This document shows positions 1-5,079 of a stretch of DNA of 8,002 nt, in pieces. The stretch lies in NCBI GenBank assembly GCA_036554945.1, contig DATBMH010000085.1:1-8002 (forward strand), read 5' to 3'. The stretch is from JACDAN01 sp036554945. Its GTDB lineage: Bacteria > Actinomycetota > Thermoleophilia > Gaiellales > Gaiellaceae. A program made the position numbers and the translations under genes. The notes beneath the pieces are model-generated. The model was not told where the DNA came from. It did not search any database and saw only the letters and a list, made by a program, of their open reading frames with translations. Numbering within the stretch: the stretch's first letter is position 1; each line of letters begins with the position of its first letter.

Positions 1-752
1 ACGTGCTTCGTCGAGAGCGTCGCCTGCTTCGCGATCTCGGCGTCGGTCGGCGGCCGCTCGAGCTTCGCGGACAGCTCCCGCTCTGCACGGGCGATCTTCT
101 GCTCGCGCTCGAGGATGTGGACGGGGATCCGGATCGTGCGCGACTTGTTGGCGACGCCGCGCTGAACCGCCTGGCGGATCCACCACGTCGCGTAGGTCGA
201 GAACTTGAACCCACGGCGCCAGTCGAACTTCTCCACGGCGCGGATCAGGCCGAGCGACCCCTCCTGGATCAGGTCGAGGAAGCTCAGGCCGCGGCCGAGG
301 TATCCCTTCGCGATCGAGACGACGAGGCGCAGGTTCGCCTCGATCATCTGCGTCTTCGCGTGCATGTCCCCGCGCTCGATCCGCTTCGCCAGGTAGATCT
401 CCTGGTCGGCTGTGAGCAGCGGGACCTTGCCGATCTCGCGCAGGTAGAGCCGGAGCGAGTCGAGCGACGGCTCGACGGTCAGGTCCAGCTTGGGCGCCTT
501 CGTGTTGGTCTCCTCCGCCCCGGCCAGTGCCGGCTGCTCGTGCGGCGGGTGCTTGTGCTGGTCGCCCTCCATGAGCTCGACGGAGTGGTCGATCAGGTAC
601 GTGTAGAAGTCTTCGACCTGCTCCTTCGTGAGCTCGACCTCCTCGAGCGCCGAGACGATCTCGTCATAAGTAAGGAACCCCTTCTCTTGCCCTTCTTGGA
701 CAAGCTTGTGGAGTTCCTCGACGTCGGGGAGCGAGATGTCGACCGTGAGCAA
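1..752 (-). CDS. Principal-type sigma-70 factor, RpoD/SigA-like, 3' end beyond window
   Basis: This is an RNA polymerase sigma-70 subunit that directs promoter recognition. The 250 codons visible cover region 1.1 (about residues 1-60, acidic helical), an acidic/variable linker (61-92), region 1.2 (about 97-130, DSLRLYLREIGKVPLL), region 2 (about 138-202, with GLSFLDLIQEGSLGLIRAVE, FKFSTYATWWIRQ) and the start of region 3 (RTIRIPVHILE, about 206-245). Regions 3.1-4.2 lie beyond base 1. Presence of region 1.1 argues for a group 1 (housekeeping) factor. The start is TTG at 752: it is the first start codon after an in-frame upstream TGA and is preceded by GAGGT with a 4-nt spacer. Region 2.4 reads RQAVQRGVANKS rather than the usual RQAITRxxADQ. 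It lies downstream of asparaginase on the same strand but has its own strong promoter. Confidence 0.95.
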   Translation of the reverse strand, partial: MLTVDISLPDVEELHKLVQEGQEKGFLTYDEIVSALEEVELTKEQVEDFYTYLIDHSVELMEGDQHKHPPHEQPALAGAEETNTKAPKLDLTVEPSLDSLRLYLREIGKVPLLTADQEIYLAKRIERGDMHAKTQMIEANLRLVVSIAKGYLGRGLSFLDLIQEGSLGLIRAVEKFDWRRGFKFSTYATWWIRQAVQRGVANKSRTIRIPVHILEREQKIARAERELSAKLERPPTDAEIAKQATLSTKH

Positions 753-802
753 TGGGACCTCAGCTTTCTCCGCGCGAGCACGGCGTCGACCTACACACGC
801 GA

Positions 803-828
803 GAGCCGGTTCCCCTCAGTCCCGGCTC
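803..828 (-). promoter_or_regulatory. Hairpin in the 5' leader of the sigma factor mRNA
   Basis: GAGCCGG (803-809) and CCGGCTC (822-828) form a perfect 7-bp GC-rich stem with a 12-nt loop. It lies between the predicted transcription start and the ribosome binding site, about 50 nt upstream of the TTG. It could affect mRNA stability or translation. No riboswitch family is recognised, and short GC-rich stems are common by chance in such DNA. Confidence 0.3.
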
Positions 829-839
829 CCCTCCGGCCG

Positions 840-863
840 CCGGAATATACAACGGCATTCCGG
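840..863. repeat. Inverted repeat CCGGAAT-N10-ATTCCGG over the sigma promoter
   Basis: Two perfect 7-bp arms (840-846 and 857-863) are separated by 10 bp. The left arm overlaps the predicted -10 element and the rest fills the spacer. A dimeric repressor bound here would block the promoter. A second overlapping dyad, TCCGGC-C-GCCGGA (832-844), sits over the predicted start point. The arms are unambiguous in sequence; the operator role is inferred. Confidence 0.45.
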
Positions 864-872
864 GAGCGCCAA
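844..872 (-). promoter_or_regulatory. Sigma-70-type promoter for the sigma factor gene
   Basis: On the minus strand a -35 element TTGGCG (872-867) is followed by exactly 17 bp and a -10 element TATATT (849-844). This is 4/6 and 5/6 agreement with the bacterial consensus. Transcription would start near 837 and leave a leader of roughly 85 nt before the TTG start at 752. It is the most consensus-like promoter I see in the window. It is close to what a housekeeping sigma would read, so autoregulation is possible. Confidence 0.6.
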
Positions 873-924
873 CATTTTCTTTACGACCTGTGGAAAACCC
901 GAAATCCGGCGCACCGAGGACGTA

Positions 925-1809
925 TCAATCGGCTCGAATTTCGCCGACCACCTCGCCCCGGCTGTTCTCGACGGGGCTCGTCCTGAGGACGTCGAGCGGG
1001 TGACCGAGACGTTCGAGGAACGCCGCTAGCGCCGGCCCGACGGCGCGCGAGTTGCCGTCCTCCACCTTGAGCGCGACACCGAGGCCGCCGGGCCCGGCGG
1101 CGCACATCAGGCCCTCGGCGCCGCCCTTCGCGATCCAGCCGGGCAGCGACTCCATGAGCACGGTGTCCGGCGCGCCCGGCCCGCGGATCAGCTCGGGCCG
1201 CGCCTCCATGGCCGCCGAGACGCGGTCGCCGCCGTCGAGCTCGGCGAAGCGCGAGAACGCGTACGCCATGCGTTCGAGGGGGAGGGCGAAGTTGACGACG
1301 CCGCAGCCGTCGACGGCGGTCGGGATCTCGTCCTGGCGAATGCCGGCGGCCGACGCGACCTCCGACAGCATCGCGCCCTGCACCGGGTGCTCCGCAAGCC
1401 GGTACCCGCGCGAGTCCCAGCCGTTCGCGCGGCAGAGCGCGAGGAACCCCGCGTGCTTGCCCGAGCAGTTGTGCCGGAGTGGGCTCGGCGGGTCGCCCTC
1501 CGGGCCGCACTCCAGCTCGTCCTCCTGGGCCGGCCCCTTGGCGAGGAGTGAGCGCACGGCGTCGAGCTGCTCCGGGTCGGCCAGGTGCGAGGCGGAGGCG
1601 ATCGCGAGCTCTCGGTCCTCGAGGTCCGGCCGGACGCGGACGAGCGGCAGCGCCTGGATCGGCTTGGCCGCGGAGCGCATGAACGTGACGAGCCCGCCGT
1701 CGCCGGCCTCAGCCACAACGGCCCCGTCCTGCACGGCCACGGCGTGCACCACGTGTCGCGCTTCGACGGTCTCACCTCGCCGGACGGCTACCGTGATCGG
1801 CTCAGCCAT
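925..1809 (-). CDS. L-asparaginase, Rhizobium etli/AnsA type (Asparaginase_II family)
   Basis: It is predicted to hydrolyse L-asparagine to aspartate and ammonia in the cytosol. The 294-residue protein carries the hallmarks of the R. etli-type family, which is unrelated to E. coli AnsA/AnsB. There is a Ser-x-x-Lys pair at Ser46/Lys49 (RSAAKPIQALPLV), a CSGKH motif with Cys115 and Lys118, a DGCG motif with Asp167 and Cys169, and AKGGAEG with Lys228. The 54-residue spacing between the two cysteines matches my recollection of the zinc-binding cysteines of ReAV (135 and 189). It has no signal peptide. It is somewhat shorter than the usual about 330 residues, mostly between the SxxK and CSGKH segments. 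The ATG start matches the family N-terminus but lacks a Shine-Dalgarno sequence. A TAGTCT -10-like box 9 nt upstream (1824-1819) would give a leaderless mRNA. The neighbouring glycosylase diverges from it across 16 bp. Confidence 0.92.
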   Translation of the reverse strand: MAEPITVAVRRGETVEARHVVHAVAVQDGAVVAEAGDGGLVTFMRSAAKPIQALPLVRVRPDLEDRELAIASASHLADPEQLDAVRSLLAKGPAQEDELECGPEGDPPSPLRHNCSGKHAGFLALCRANGWDSRGYRLAEHPVQGAMLSEVASAAGIRQDEIPTAVDGCGVVNFALPLERMAYAFSRFAELDGGDRVSAAMEARPELIRGPGAPDTVLMESLPGWIAKGGAEGLMCAAGPGGLGVALKVEDGNSRAVGPALAAFLERLGHPLDVLRTSPVENSRGEVVGEIRAD

Positions 1810-1814
1810 GAGCC

Positions 1815-1820
1815 GGGGAG
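1815..1820 (+). promoter_or_regulatory. Ribosome binding site that fixes the TTG start of the DNA glycosylase
   Basis: GGGGAG lies 5 nt before TTG 1826-1828, and an in-frame TAG sits directly before that TTG (1823-1825), so translation cannot begin upstream. Beginning at TTG places proline second, as Fpg chemistry requires. The next in-frame ATG would delete the active site. Confidence 0.8.
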
Positions 1821-1825
1821 ACTAG

Positions 1826-2653
1826 TTGCCGGAATTTCCCGAGATGGAGGCGTGGCGGCGCCAGCTGAACGATCCCGTCTCGGCGTTTCCGATCGCGAAG
1901 GCCGGGCCTGCGCACATCGCGACGCTGAAGACGTACGACCCGCCGCTCTCGGCGCTGGAGGGACGCCGCCTCGGAGGGGTCGAGCGGCGCGCGAAGCGGC
2001 TCCTGATGCCCACCGACGACGGCGAGCTCGTCCTGCTCTTCCACCTGATGACCGCCGGCCGGCTGAAGTTCCTCCGCACGGGCGAGAAGGGCCCGAAGAC
2101 GCCCGCCTTCCGGCTGGCGTTCGAAGGCGGCTCGCAGCTCGTCCTCACCGAGGCCGGCGCGAAGAAGCGCGCCGGGGTCTGGCTCCTCACGCCGGAGCAG
2201 GCGGAGGGGGAGCTGGCCCACCTCGGCCCGGAGGCGTACGGAATCGGCGCCGAGCGCCTCGGCGCGATCTGCGCCAGCGAGTCGCGCCGCCTGCACTCGC
2301 TCCTCCGCGACCAGCGCGTGATCGCCGGGATCGGCCGCGCCTGGGCGAACGAGATCCTCCACCACGCCGGCCTCTCGCCGTACGCGCTGACGAAGGACCT
2401 CGACGAGGCCGAGGTCGCGCGGCTGGCCGAGGCGATCGACGCCGAGCTCGCCCGCGGGCTCGAGCTGCGCGAGCGGGGCGCCAAGGACGCGACCACCTAC
2501 CGCGTCCACAAGCGGCTCGGCGAGCCCTGCCACGTGTGCGGGACGGCAATCGCGCGCGTCGATTTCGAGGAGCACACGATCTACTACTGCCCCACGTGCC
2601 AGACCGAGGGCCGGATCCTCAAGGACCGCCGCCTCTCCCGCCTGCTGCGTTAA
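1826..2653 (+). CDS. Fpg/Nei-family DNA glycosylase/AP lyase
   Basis: This is a base-excision repair enzyme that removes oxidised bases and cleaves the abasic strand. The 275-residue protein has the full Fpg architecture. The N-terminus MPEFPEME has the nucleophile Pro2, Glu3 and Glu6. The beta-hairpin lysine is Lys57 (RRAKRLL), and HLMTAGR contains the void-filling Met75. A helix-two-turn-helix spans about 155-185, and a C-terminal zinc finger has Cys235, Cys238, Cys255 and Cys258. Translation starts at TTG. Two usual DNA contacts differ by my alignment: the Asn of the GxGN turn is Arg171 (GIGRAWANEIL), and the zinc-finger Arg is His250. It may therefore be an actinobacterial paralogue rather than orthologous MutM, so I give no symbol. 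Its stop codon overlaps that of the convergent kinase-like gene. Confidence 0.92.
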   Translation: MPEFPEMEAWRRQLNDPVSAFPIAKAGPAHIATLKTYDPPLSALEGRRLGGVERRAKRLLMPTDDGELVLLFHLMTAGRLKFLRTGEKGPKTPAFRLAFEGGSQLVLTEAGAKKRAGVWLLTPEQAEGELAHLGPEAYGIGAERLGAICASESRRLHSLLRDQRVIAGIGRAWANEILHHAGLSPYALTKDLDEAEVARLAEAIDAELARGLELRERGAKDATTYRVHKRLGEPCHVCGTAIARVDFEEHTIYYCPTCQTEGRILKDRRLSRLLR

Positions 2654-3270
2654 GGGGCCTGCGGAAGCCGGACGACCAGACGCTCGCCGTCGACGGCGAG
2701 CTCGGCACCCATCTCGCGCAACACCCGCGTTCCCACGGCGGCGCCGAAGTCCTTGAGGTCGTCGCCGAGCGCGATCTCGCCGACGCCTTCGCCGACCGGC
2801 CCGATCGACACCTCGGGACCGTCGACCGCGAAGGCCACCTGCTCGAGCGCACCGTGCCGGCGGACGCATCCTCCGAGGGCGGCGAGCGCGTTGTGGGCCC
2901 AGTTCGGGTCGACCCGGACGGGCGCACCCGTCCCGTCCGCGCGCGCCTCGCCGTCGTCGAGCTGCGCGACCGCCTCGTCCGTGAGCGCGCGGGAGTCGGC
3001 CTCGCGCGCCTGCACCTCGAAGCGCCCGGCCTCGATCCGGGCGGCGGCGCCCAGGAGGTCGAGCAGGTCGGTCATCTGCTGCGAGGCGGCGCCGATCATC
3101 TCGACGTAGCGGTCGGCGGGCGCCGCGATCGTGTCGAGGCGCTGCAGCGTGTGCGCGAACCCCGAGGCCGTCGCAAGCGGCGTCCTCAGGTCGTGGCACG
3201 CGAGTGAAACGAGCTGGGCGAAGGTCGGTTTGCTGGCCACGCGTGTTCTCAGTTTCGGTGCGACCGCCAT
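2650..3270 (-). CDS. Small cytosolic histidine-kinase-like protein (DHp domain, degenerate ATPase domain)
   Basis: The 206-residue protein starts almost directly with a dimerisation/phosphoacceptor (HisKA) domain at about 15-85. It contains the H-box CHDLRTPLATASGF with His26 and a phosphatase-type Thr30. There is no sensor domain, transmembrane segment or signal peptide. The C-terminal half (about 115-203) is laid out like a HATPase domain but lacks its catalytic signatures. The N-box reads NALAAL, with Ala131 where the metal/ATP-binding Asn is expected, and no clear DxGxG G1 box is visible. A remnant of the G2/last helix (FGAAVGTRVLREMGAEL) remains. It may be an inactive kinase, an adaptor, or a ChpT-like histidine phosphotransferase; no response regulator is adjacent. 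ATG 3270 is 12 bp from the divergent folE2 start with no ribosome binding site. GTG at 3240 is an alternative start that keeps the H-box. Confidence 0.75.
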   Translation of the reverse strand: MAVAPKLRTRVASKPTFAQLVSLACHDLRTPLATASGFAHTLQRLDTIAAPADRYVEMIGAASQQMTDLLDLLGAAARIEAGRFEVQAREADSRALTDEAVAQLDDGEARADGTGAPVRVDPNWAHNALAALGGCVRRHGALEQVAFAVDGPEVSIGPVGEGVGEIALGDDLKDFGAAVGTRVLREMGAELAVDGERLVVRLPQAP

Positions 3271-3282
3271 TATTCCGTGCGA

Positions 3283-4263
3283 ATGACAGATCTCAGCGAC
3301 CTGTTCCGCCAGGATCTCCAGGCCTCCGAGCCGGACGTCCGCGTCGGCCTGTCCCGCGCAGGGGTCACCGGCGTCTCGAAGGCGGTCCGGATCCGCTACG
3401 GCGACAGCGAGAAGCTGATCGCCGCGGAGATCGACTGCACGGTCGACCTCGGAGCCGCGCAGAAGGGCGTCCACATGTCGCGGTTCCCGGAGCTCTTCGA
3501 GGAGGTGATCGAGCACATCGTCCTCGAGGAGGCGTTCCTCGTGGAGGAGCTCGCGGCGCACATCGCCGGGGAGATCGTCGAGCGGCAGGGCGCCGGCCGG
3601 GCGGAGGCGCGGATCACCGCGAGGTACCCGACCGAGCGACGGACGCCGGTGACCGGCCTCGCGACGCAGGCGATGCTGGGGCTGATCGGCATCGCGGCGG
3701 CCTCGGACCGCGGCGTGCGGCGGGTGGTCGGCGTCGAGGCGAACGGGATCAACGCATGCCCCTGCGCCCAGGGCCTGGTCCGCGAGCGGTCGGTCGAGCG
3801 CCTGCTGGAGGCGGGGTTCGCCGACGGCGACGTCGAGCGGATCCTCGAGCTCGTCCCGCTCGCCACCCACAACCAGCGCGGCCGCGGGACGCTGTTCGTC
3901 GGCAGCGAGACCCGCGTGAACGCGCTCCAGCTCGGCGAGATCGTGGAGTCGTCGATGAGCGCGCCGGTCTACGAGCTCTTGAAGCGGCCGGACGAGCTGT
4001 TCGTCGTCGAGCACGCGCACCTGCAGCCGCGCTTCGTCGAGGACTCCGTTCGGCTCGCCCTGCAGGGCGTCCTTGACGCTTACCCGACGCTCGCCGACGA
4101 GGACTTCCTGTTCTCGCGGCAGGTCAACCTGGAGACGATCCACACGCACGACGTGGTCGCCGAGCGGTACGGGACCGTCGGCGAGCTGCGCGCCGAGCTG
4201 GCCGGAACCGAGCCGGAGCAGCACACCGAGCTACGAACGTGGCTCGCCGCCGAACGGGCTTAG
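3283..4263 (+). CDS. folE2: GTP cyclohydrolase FolE2/MptA (type IB)
   Basis: It opens GTP at the first step of folate/pterin synthesis, using a metal-dependent enzyme unrelated in sequence to classical FolE. The 326-residue protein has the family signatures KGVHMSRFPE (about 61-70 from ATG), ACPCAQ, ATHNQRGRGTL, SSMSAPVYELLKRPDE and HAHLQPRFVEDSVR. By comparison with Neisseria FolE2, the metal ligands are probably the second Cys of ACPCAQ, the His of THNQR, and acidic/His residues near VESSMSAP and IHTHD. About 35 residues separate that Cys and His, where I recall about 12 in proteobacterial FolE2. The longer insert resembles archaeal MptA, so the product may be the cyclic phosphate rather than dihydroneopterin triphosphate. 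ATG 3283 is preferred over in-frame GTG 3277. Neither has a clear Shine-Dalgarno sequence. The stop codon lies inside a terminator-like hairpin. Confidence 0.92.
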   Translation: MTDLSDLFRQDLQASEPDVRVGLSRAGVTGVSKAVRIRYGDSEKLIAAEIDCTVDLGAAQKGVHMSRFPELFEEVIEHIVLEEAFLVEELAAHIAGEIVERQGAGRAEARITARYPTERRTPVTGLATQAMLGLIGIAAASDRGVRRVVGVEANGINACPCAQGLVRERSVERLLEAGFADGDVERILELVPLATHNQRGRGTLFVGSETRVNALQLGEIVESSMSAPVYELLKRPDELFVVEHAHLQPRFVEDSVRLALQGVLDAYPTLADEDFLFSRQVNLETIHTHDVVAERYGTVGELRAELAGTEPEQHTELRTWLAAERA

Positions 4264-4273
4264 CCCGTTCGGC
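4249..4273 (+). terminator. Perfect 11-bp hairpin across the folE2 stop codon
   Basis: GCCGAACGGGC (4249-4259) and GCCCGTTCGGC (4263-4273) pair perfectly around a 3-nt loop, and the stop codon TAG (4261-4263) spans the loop and the first base of the right arm. No T-run follows, so this would be a U-tract-less terminator or a 3' stabilising stem. Confidence 0.55.
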
Positions 4274-4302
4274 CGCAACGGCTTCCTGGAGAAGGATTCA
4301 GC

Positions 4303-4335
4303 GCCGCGCATCTGGGCCGCGCGGCCGAAGGCCGC
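4303..4335. repeat. Two mutually exclusive GC hairpins in the convergent junction
   Basis: GCCGCGC (4303-4309) pairs with GCGCGGC (4319-4325) around a 9-nt loop. GCGGCC (4321-4326) also pairs with GGCCGC (4330-4335) around a GAA triloop. The two share bases 4321-4325, so only one can form at a time. Together with the flanking stems they form a hairpin-dense junction between folE2 and the dismutase gene. Confidence 0.4.
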
Positions 4336-4354
4336 CCGGCTTCATCCGGTCGCC

Positions 4355-4372
4355 GAAAGTCGTGAGACTTTC
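4355..4372. repeat. Hairpin GAAAGTC-GTGA-GACTTTC
   Basis: A perfect 7-bp stem (4355-4361 with 4366-4372) is closed by GTGA, which fits the stable GNRA tetraloop class when read on the plus strand. It sits between the two outer terminator-like stems of the convergent junction. Confidence 0.5.
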
Positions 4373-4378
4373 AGCGAA

Positions 4379-4405
4379 ATCAGATTCACCGAAGGTGAAT
4401 CTGAT
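4379..4405 (-). terminator. Perfect 12-bp hairpin across the dismutase stop codon
   Basis: ATCAGATTCACC (4379-4390) and GGTGAATCTGAT (4394-4405) form a perfect 12-bp stem with a 3-nt loop. The dismutase stop codon (4386-4388, TGA on the minus strand) lies in one arm and its last sense codons in the other. No T-run follows on either strand. It mirrors the stem over the folE2 stop, so both convergent genes end in a perfect hairpin. Confidence 0.55.
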
Positions 4406-5009
4406 AGCGCGCGACCCAGTCGTTGACCGTCGGCCAGTCGAGGTTCGCGAAGAACGCGTCGATGTAGGCCGCGCGGTCGGTCTGGTAGTCGAGGAAGTAC
4501 GCGTGCTCGTAGACGTCGAGCGCGACGAGCGGCGCGGCGTTCCAGATCGGATAGGTGTTCTGCGCGTCGCCGATGTAGTTGAAGAGCCGGCCCTCGTCCC
4601 AGTCGTAGGCCGTCCAGGCCCAGCCGCGGCCGGCGAGGCCGGTCGCCTTCAGGTCGGCCCGCCAGTTCGCCACCGAGCCGAAGTCCCGCTCGACGAGCTC
4701 CGCGAAGGCGCCGTCGGGATCCCCGCCGTCGCCGCCGAGGTGCTCGAAGTAGATCTCGTGGTTCTTGATCCCGCCGATCGCGAAGGTGAGATCGACCTTG
4801 AGCGCACGGAGGTCGGAGTAGACCTGGTTCGCCGCCGAGAGGTCGACGTCGCCGAGCTTGCCGAGGATCTCGTTCCGCTTCGCGACGTAGCCCTGGTAGA
4901 GCTTGTAGTGAGCCTCGACGGACTCGCGCGAGATGCCGTCGAGCTCGTAGAGGCGCGGCTTCAGCGCTCGCGCGGTGATCTCCTCGTGGTTGAAGGCAAG
5001 CGTGCTCAA
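4386..5009 (-). CDS. Fe/Mn-family superoxide dismutase, divergent active-site entrance
   Basis: It is predicted to dismutate superoxide to oxygen and peroxide in the cytosol. The 207-residue protein lacks a signal peptide and keeps four likely metal ligands: His34 (VEAHYKLYQGYV), His84 (IKNHEIYFEHL), Asp165 and His169 (DVYEHAYFLDY). Tyr41 matches E. coli Tyr34. The usual HxxxHH segment is one residue shorter and its two downstream histidines (E. coli His30/31) read Leu-Tyr. The motif tryptophan in DVWEH is Tyr. Gly80 replaces the FeSOD glutamine, while Gln150 sits where MnSOD has its active-site Gln, which hints at manganese or cambialistic use. The start is TTG with a strong AAGGAG 7 nt upstream. 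It lies 70 bp downstream of the secreted cupredoxin-like gene on the same strand. Confidence 0.9.
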   Translation of the reverse strand: MSTLAFNHEEITARALKPRLYELDGISRESVEAHYKLYQGYVAKRNEILGKLGDVDLSAANQVYSDLRALKVDLTFAIGGIKNHEIYFEHLGGDGGDPDGAFAELVERDFGSVANWRADLKATGLAGRGWAWTAYDWDEGRLFNYIGDAQNTYPIWNAAPLVALDVYEHAYFLDYQTDRAAYIDAFFANLDWPTVNDWVARYQIHLR

Positions 5010-5016
5010 CAGCTCT

Positions 5017-5022
5017 CTCCTT
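5017..5022 (-). promoter_or_regulatory. Shine-Dalgarno AAGGAG for the dismutase TTG start
   Basis: Read on the minus strand, AAGGAG (5022-5017) lies 7 nt before TTG 5009-5007. It is the strongest ribosome binding site seen in the window and supports the unusual start codon. Confidence 0.75.
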
Positions 5023-5037
5023 GGCGAAAAGTGTCGG

Positions 5038-5065
5038 GGCCGGGGAGCATAACCATGCCCCGGCC
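5038..5065 (-). terminator. Terminator-like hairpin between the secreted-protein and dismutase genes
   Basis: GGCCGGG (5038-5044) pairs with CCCGGCC (5059-5065). After a 2-nt bulge, GCAT (5047-5050) pairs with ATGC (5055-5058) around an AACC loop. On the minus strand a short T-run (CACTTTT) follows a few bases later, consistent with a weak terminator for the upstream gene. A TATGCT -10-like box for the dismutase (5051-5046) overlaps the inner stem, so the site could serve both roles. Confidence 0.45.
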
Positions 5066-5079
5066 GGCCCCGATTCGAG

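Noticed and set aside
889..897. DnaA-box-like TTTTCCACA on the minus strand upstream of the sigma promoter
   Set aside because: It is a single copy. A TTWTNCACA match is expected about once per 16 kb in random sequence, somewhat less at this GC content. No cluster or AT-rich unwinding region is present, so neither an origin nor DnaA control can be claimed.
1585..3207. Long plus-strand open frame of over 500 codons spanning asparaginase, glycosylase and kinase-like genes
   Set aside because: Its translation is Arg/Pro/Ala-rich with no family motif and it overlaps three well-supported genes. It is a by-product of high GC content.
3277..3282. GTG start for folE2
   Set aside because: ATG two codons later is preferred. 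Neither has a clear ribosome binding site and only two residues are at stake.
2650..4224. Reading the kinase-like gene as a 524-residue protein starting at 4224
   Set aside because: The extra N-terminal part is antisense to the well-conserved folE2 and is low-complexity Arg/Leu/Asp-rich sequence. The real protein begins near 3270.
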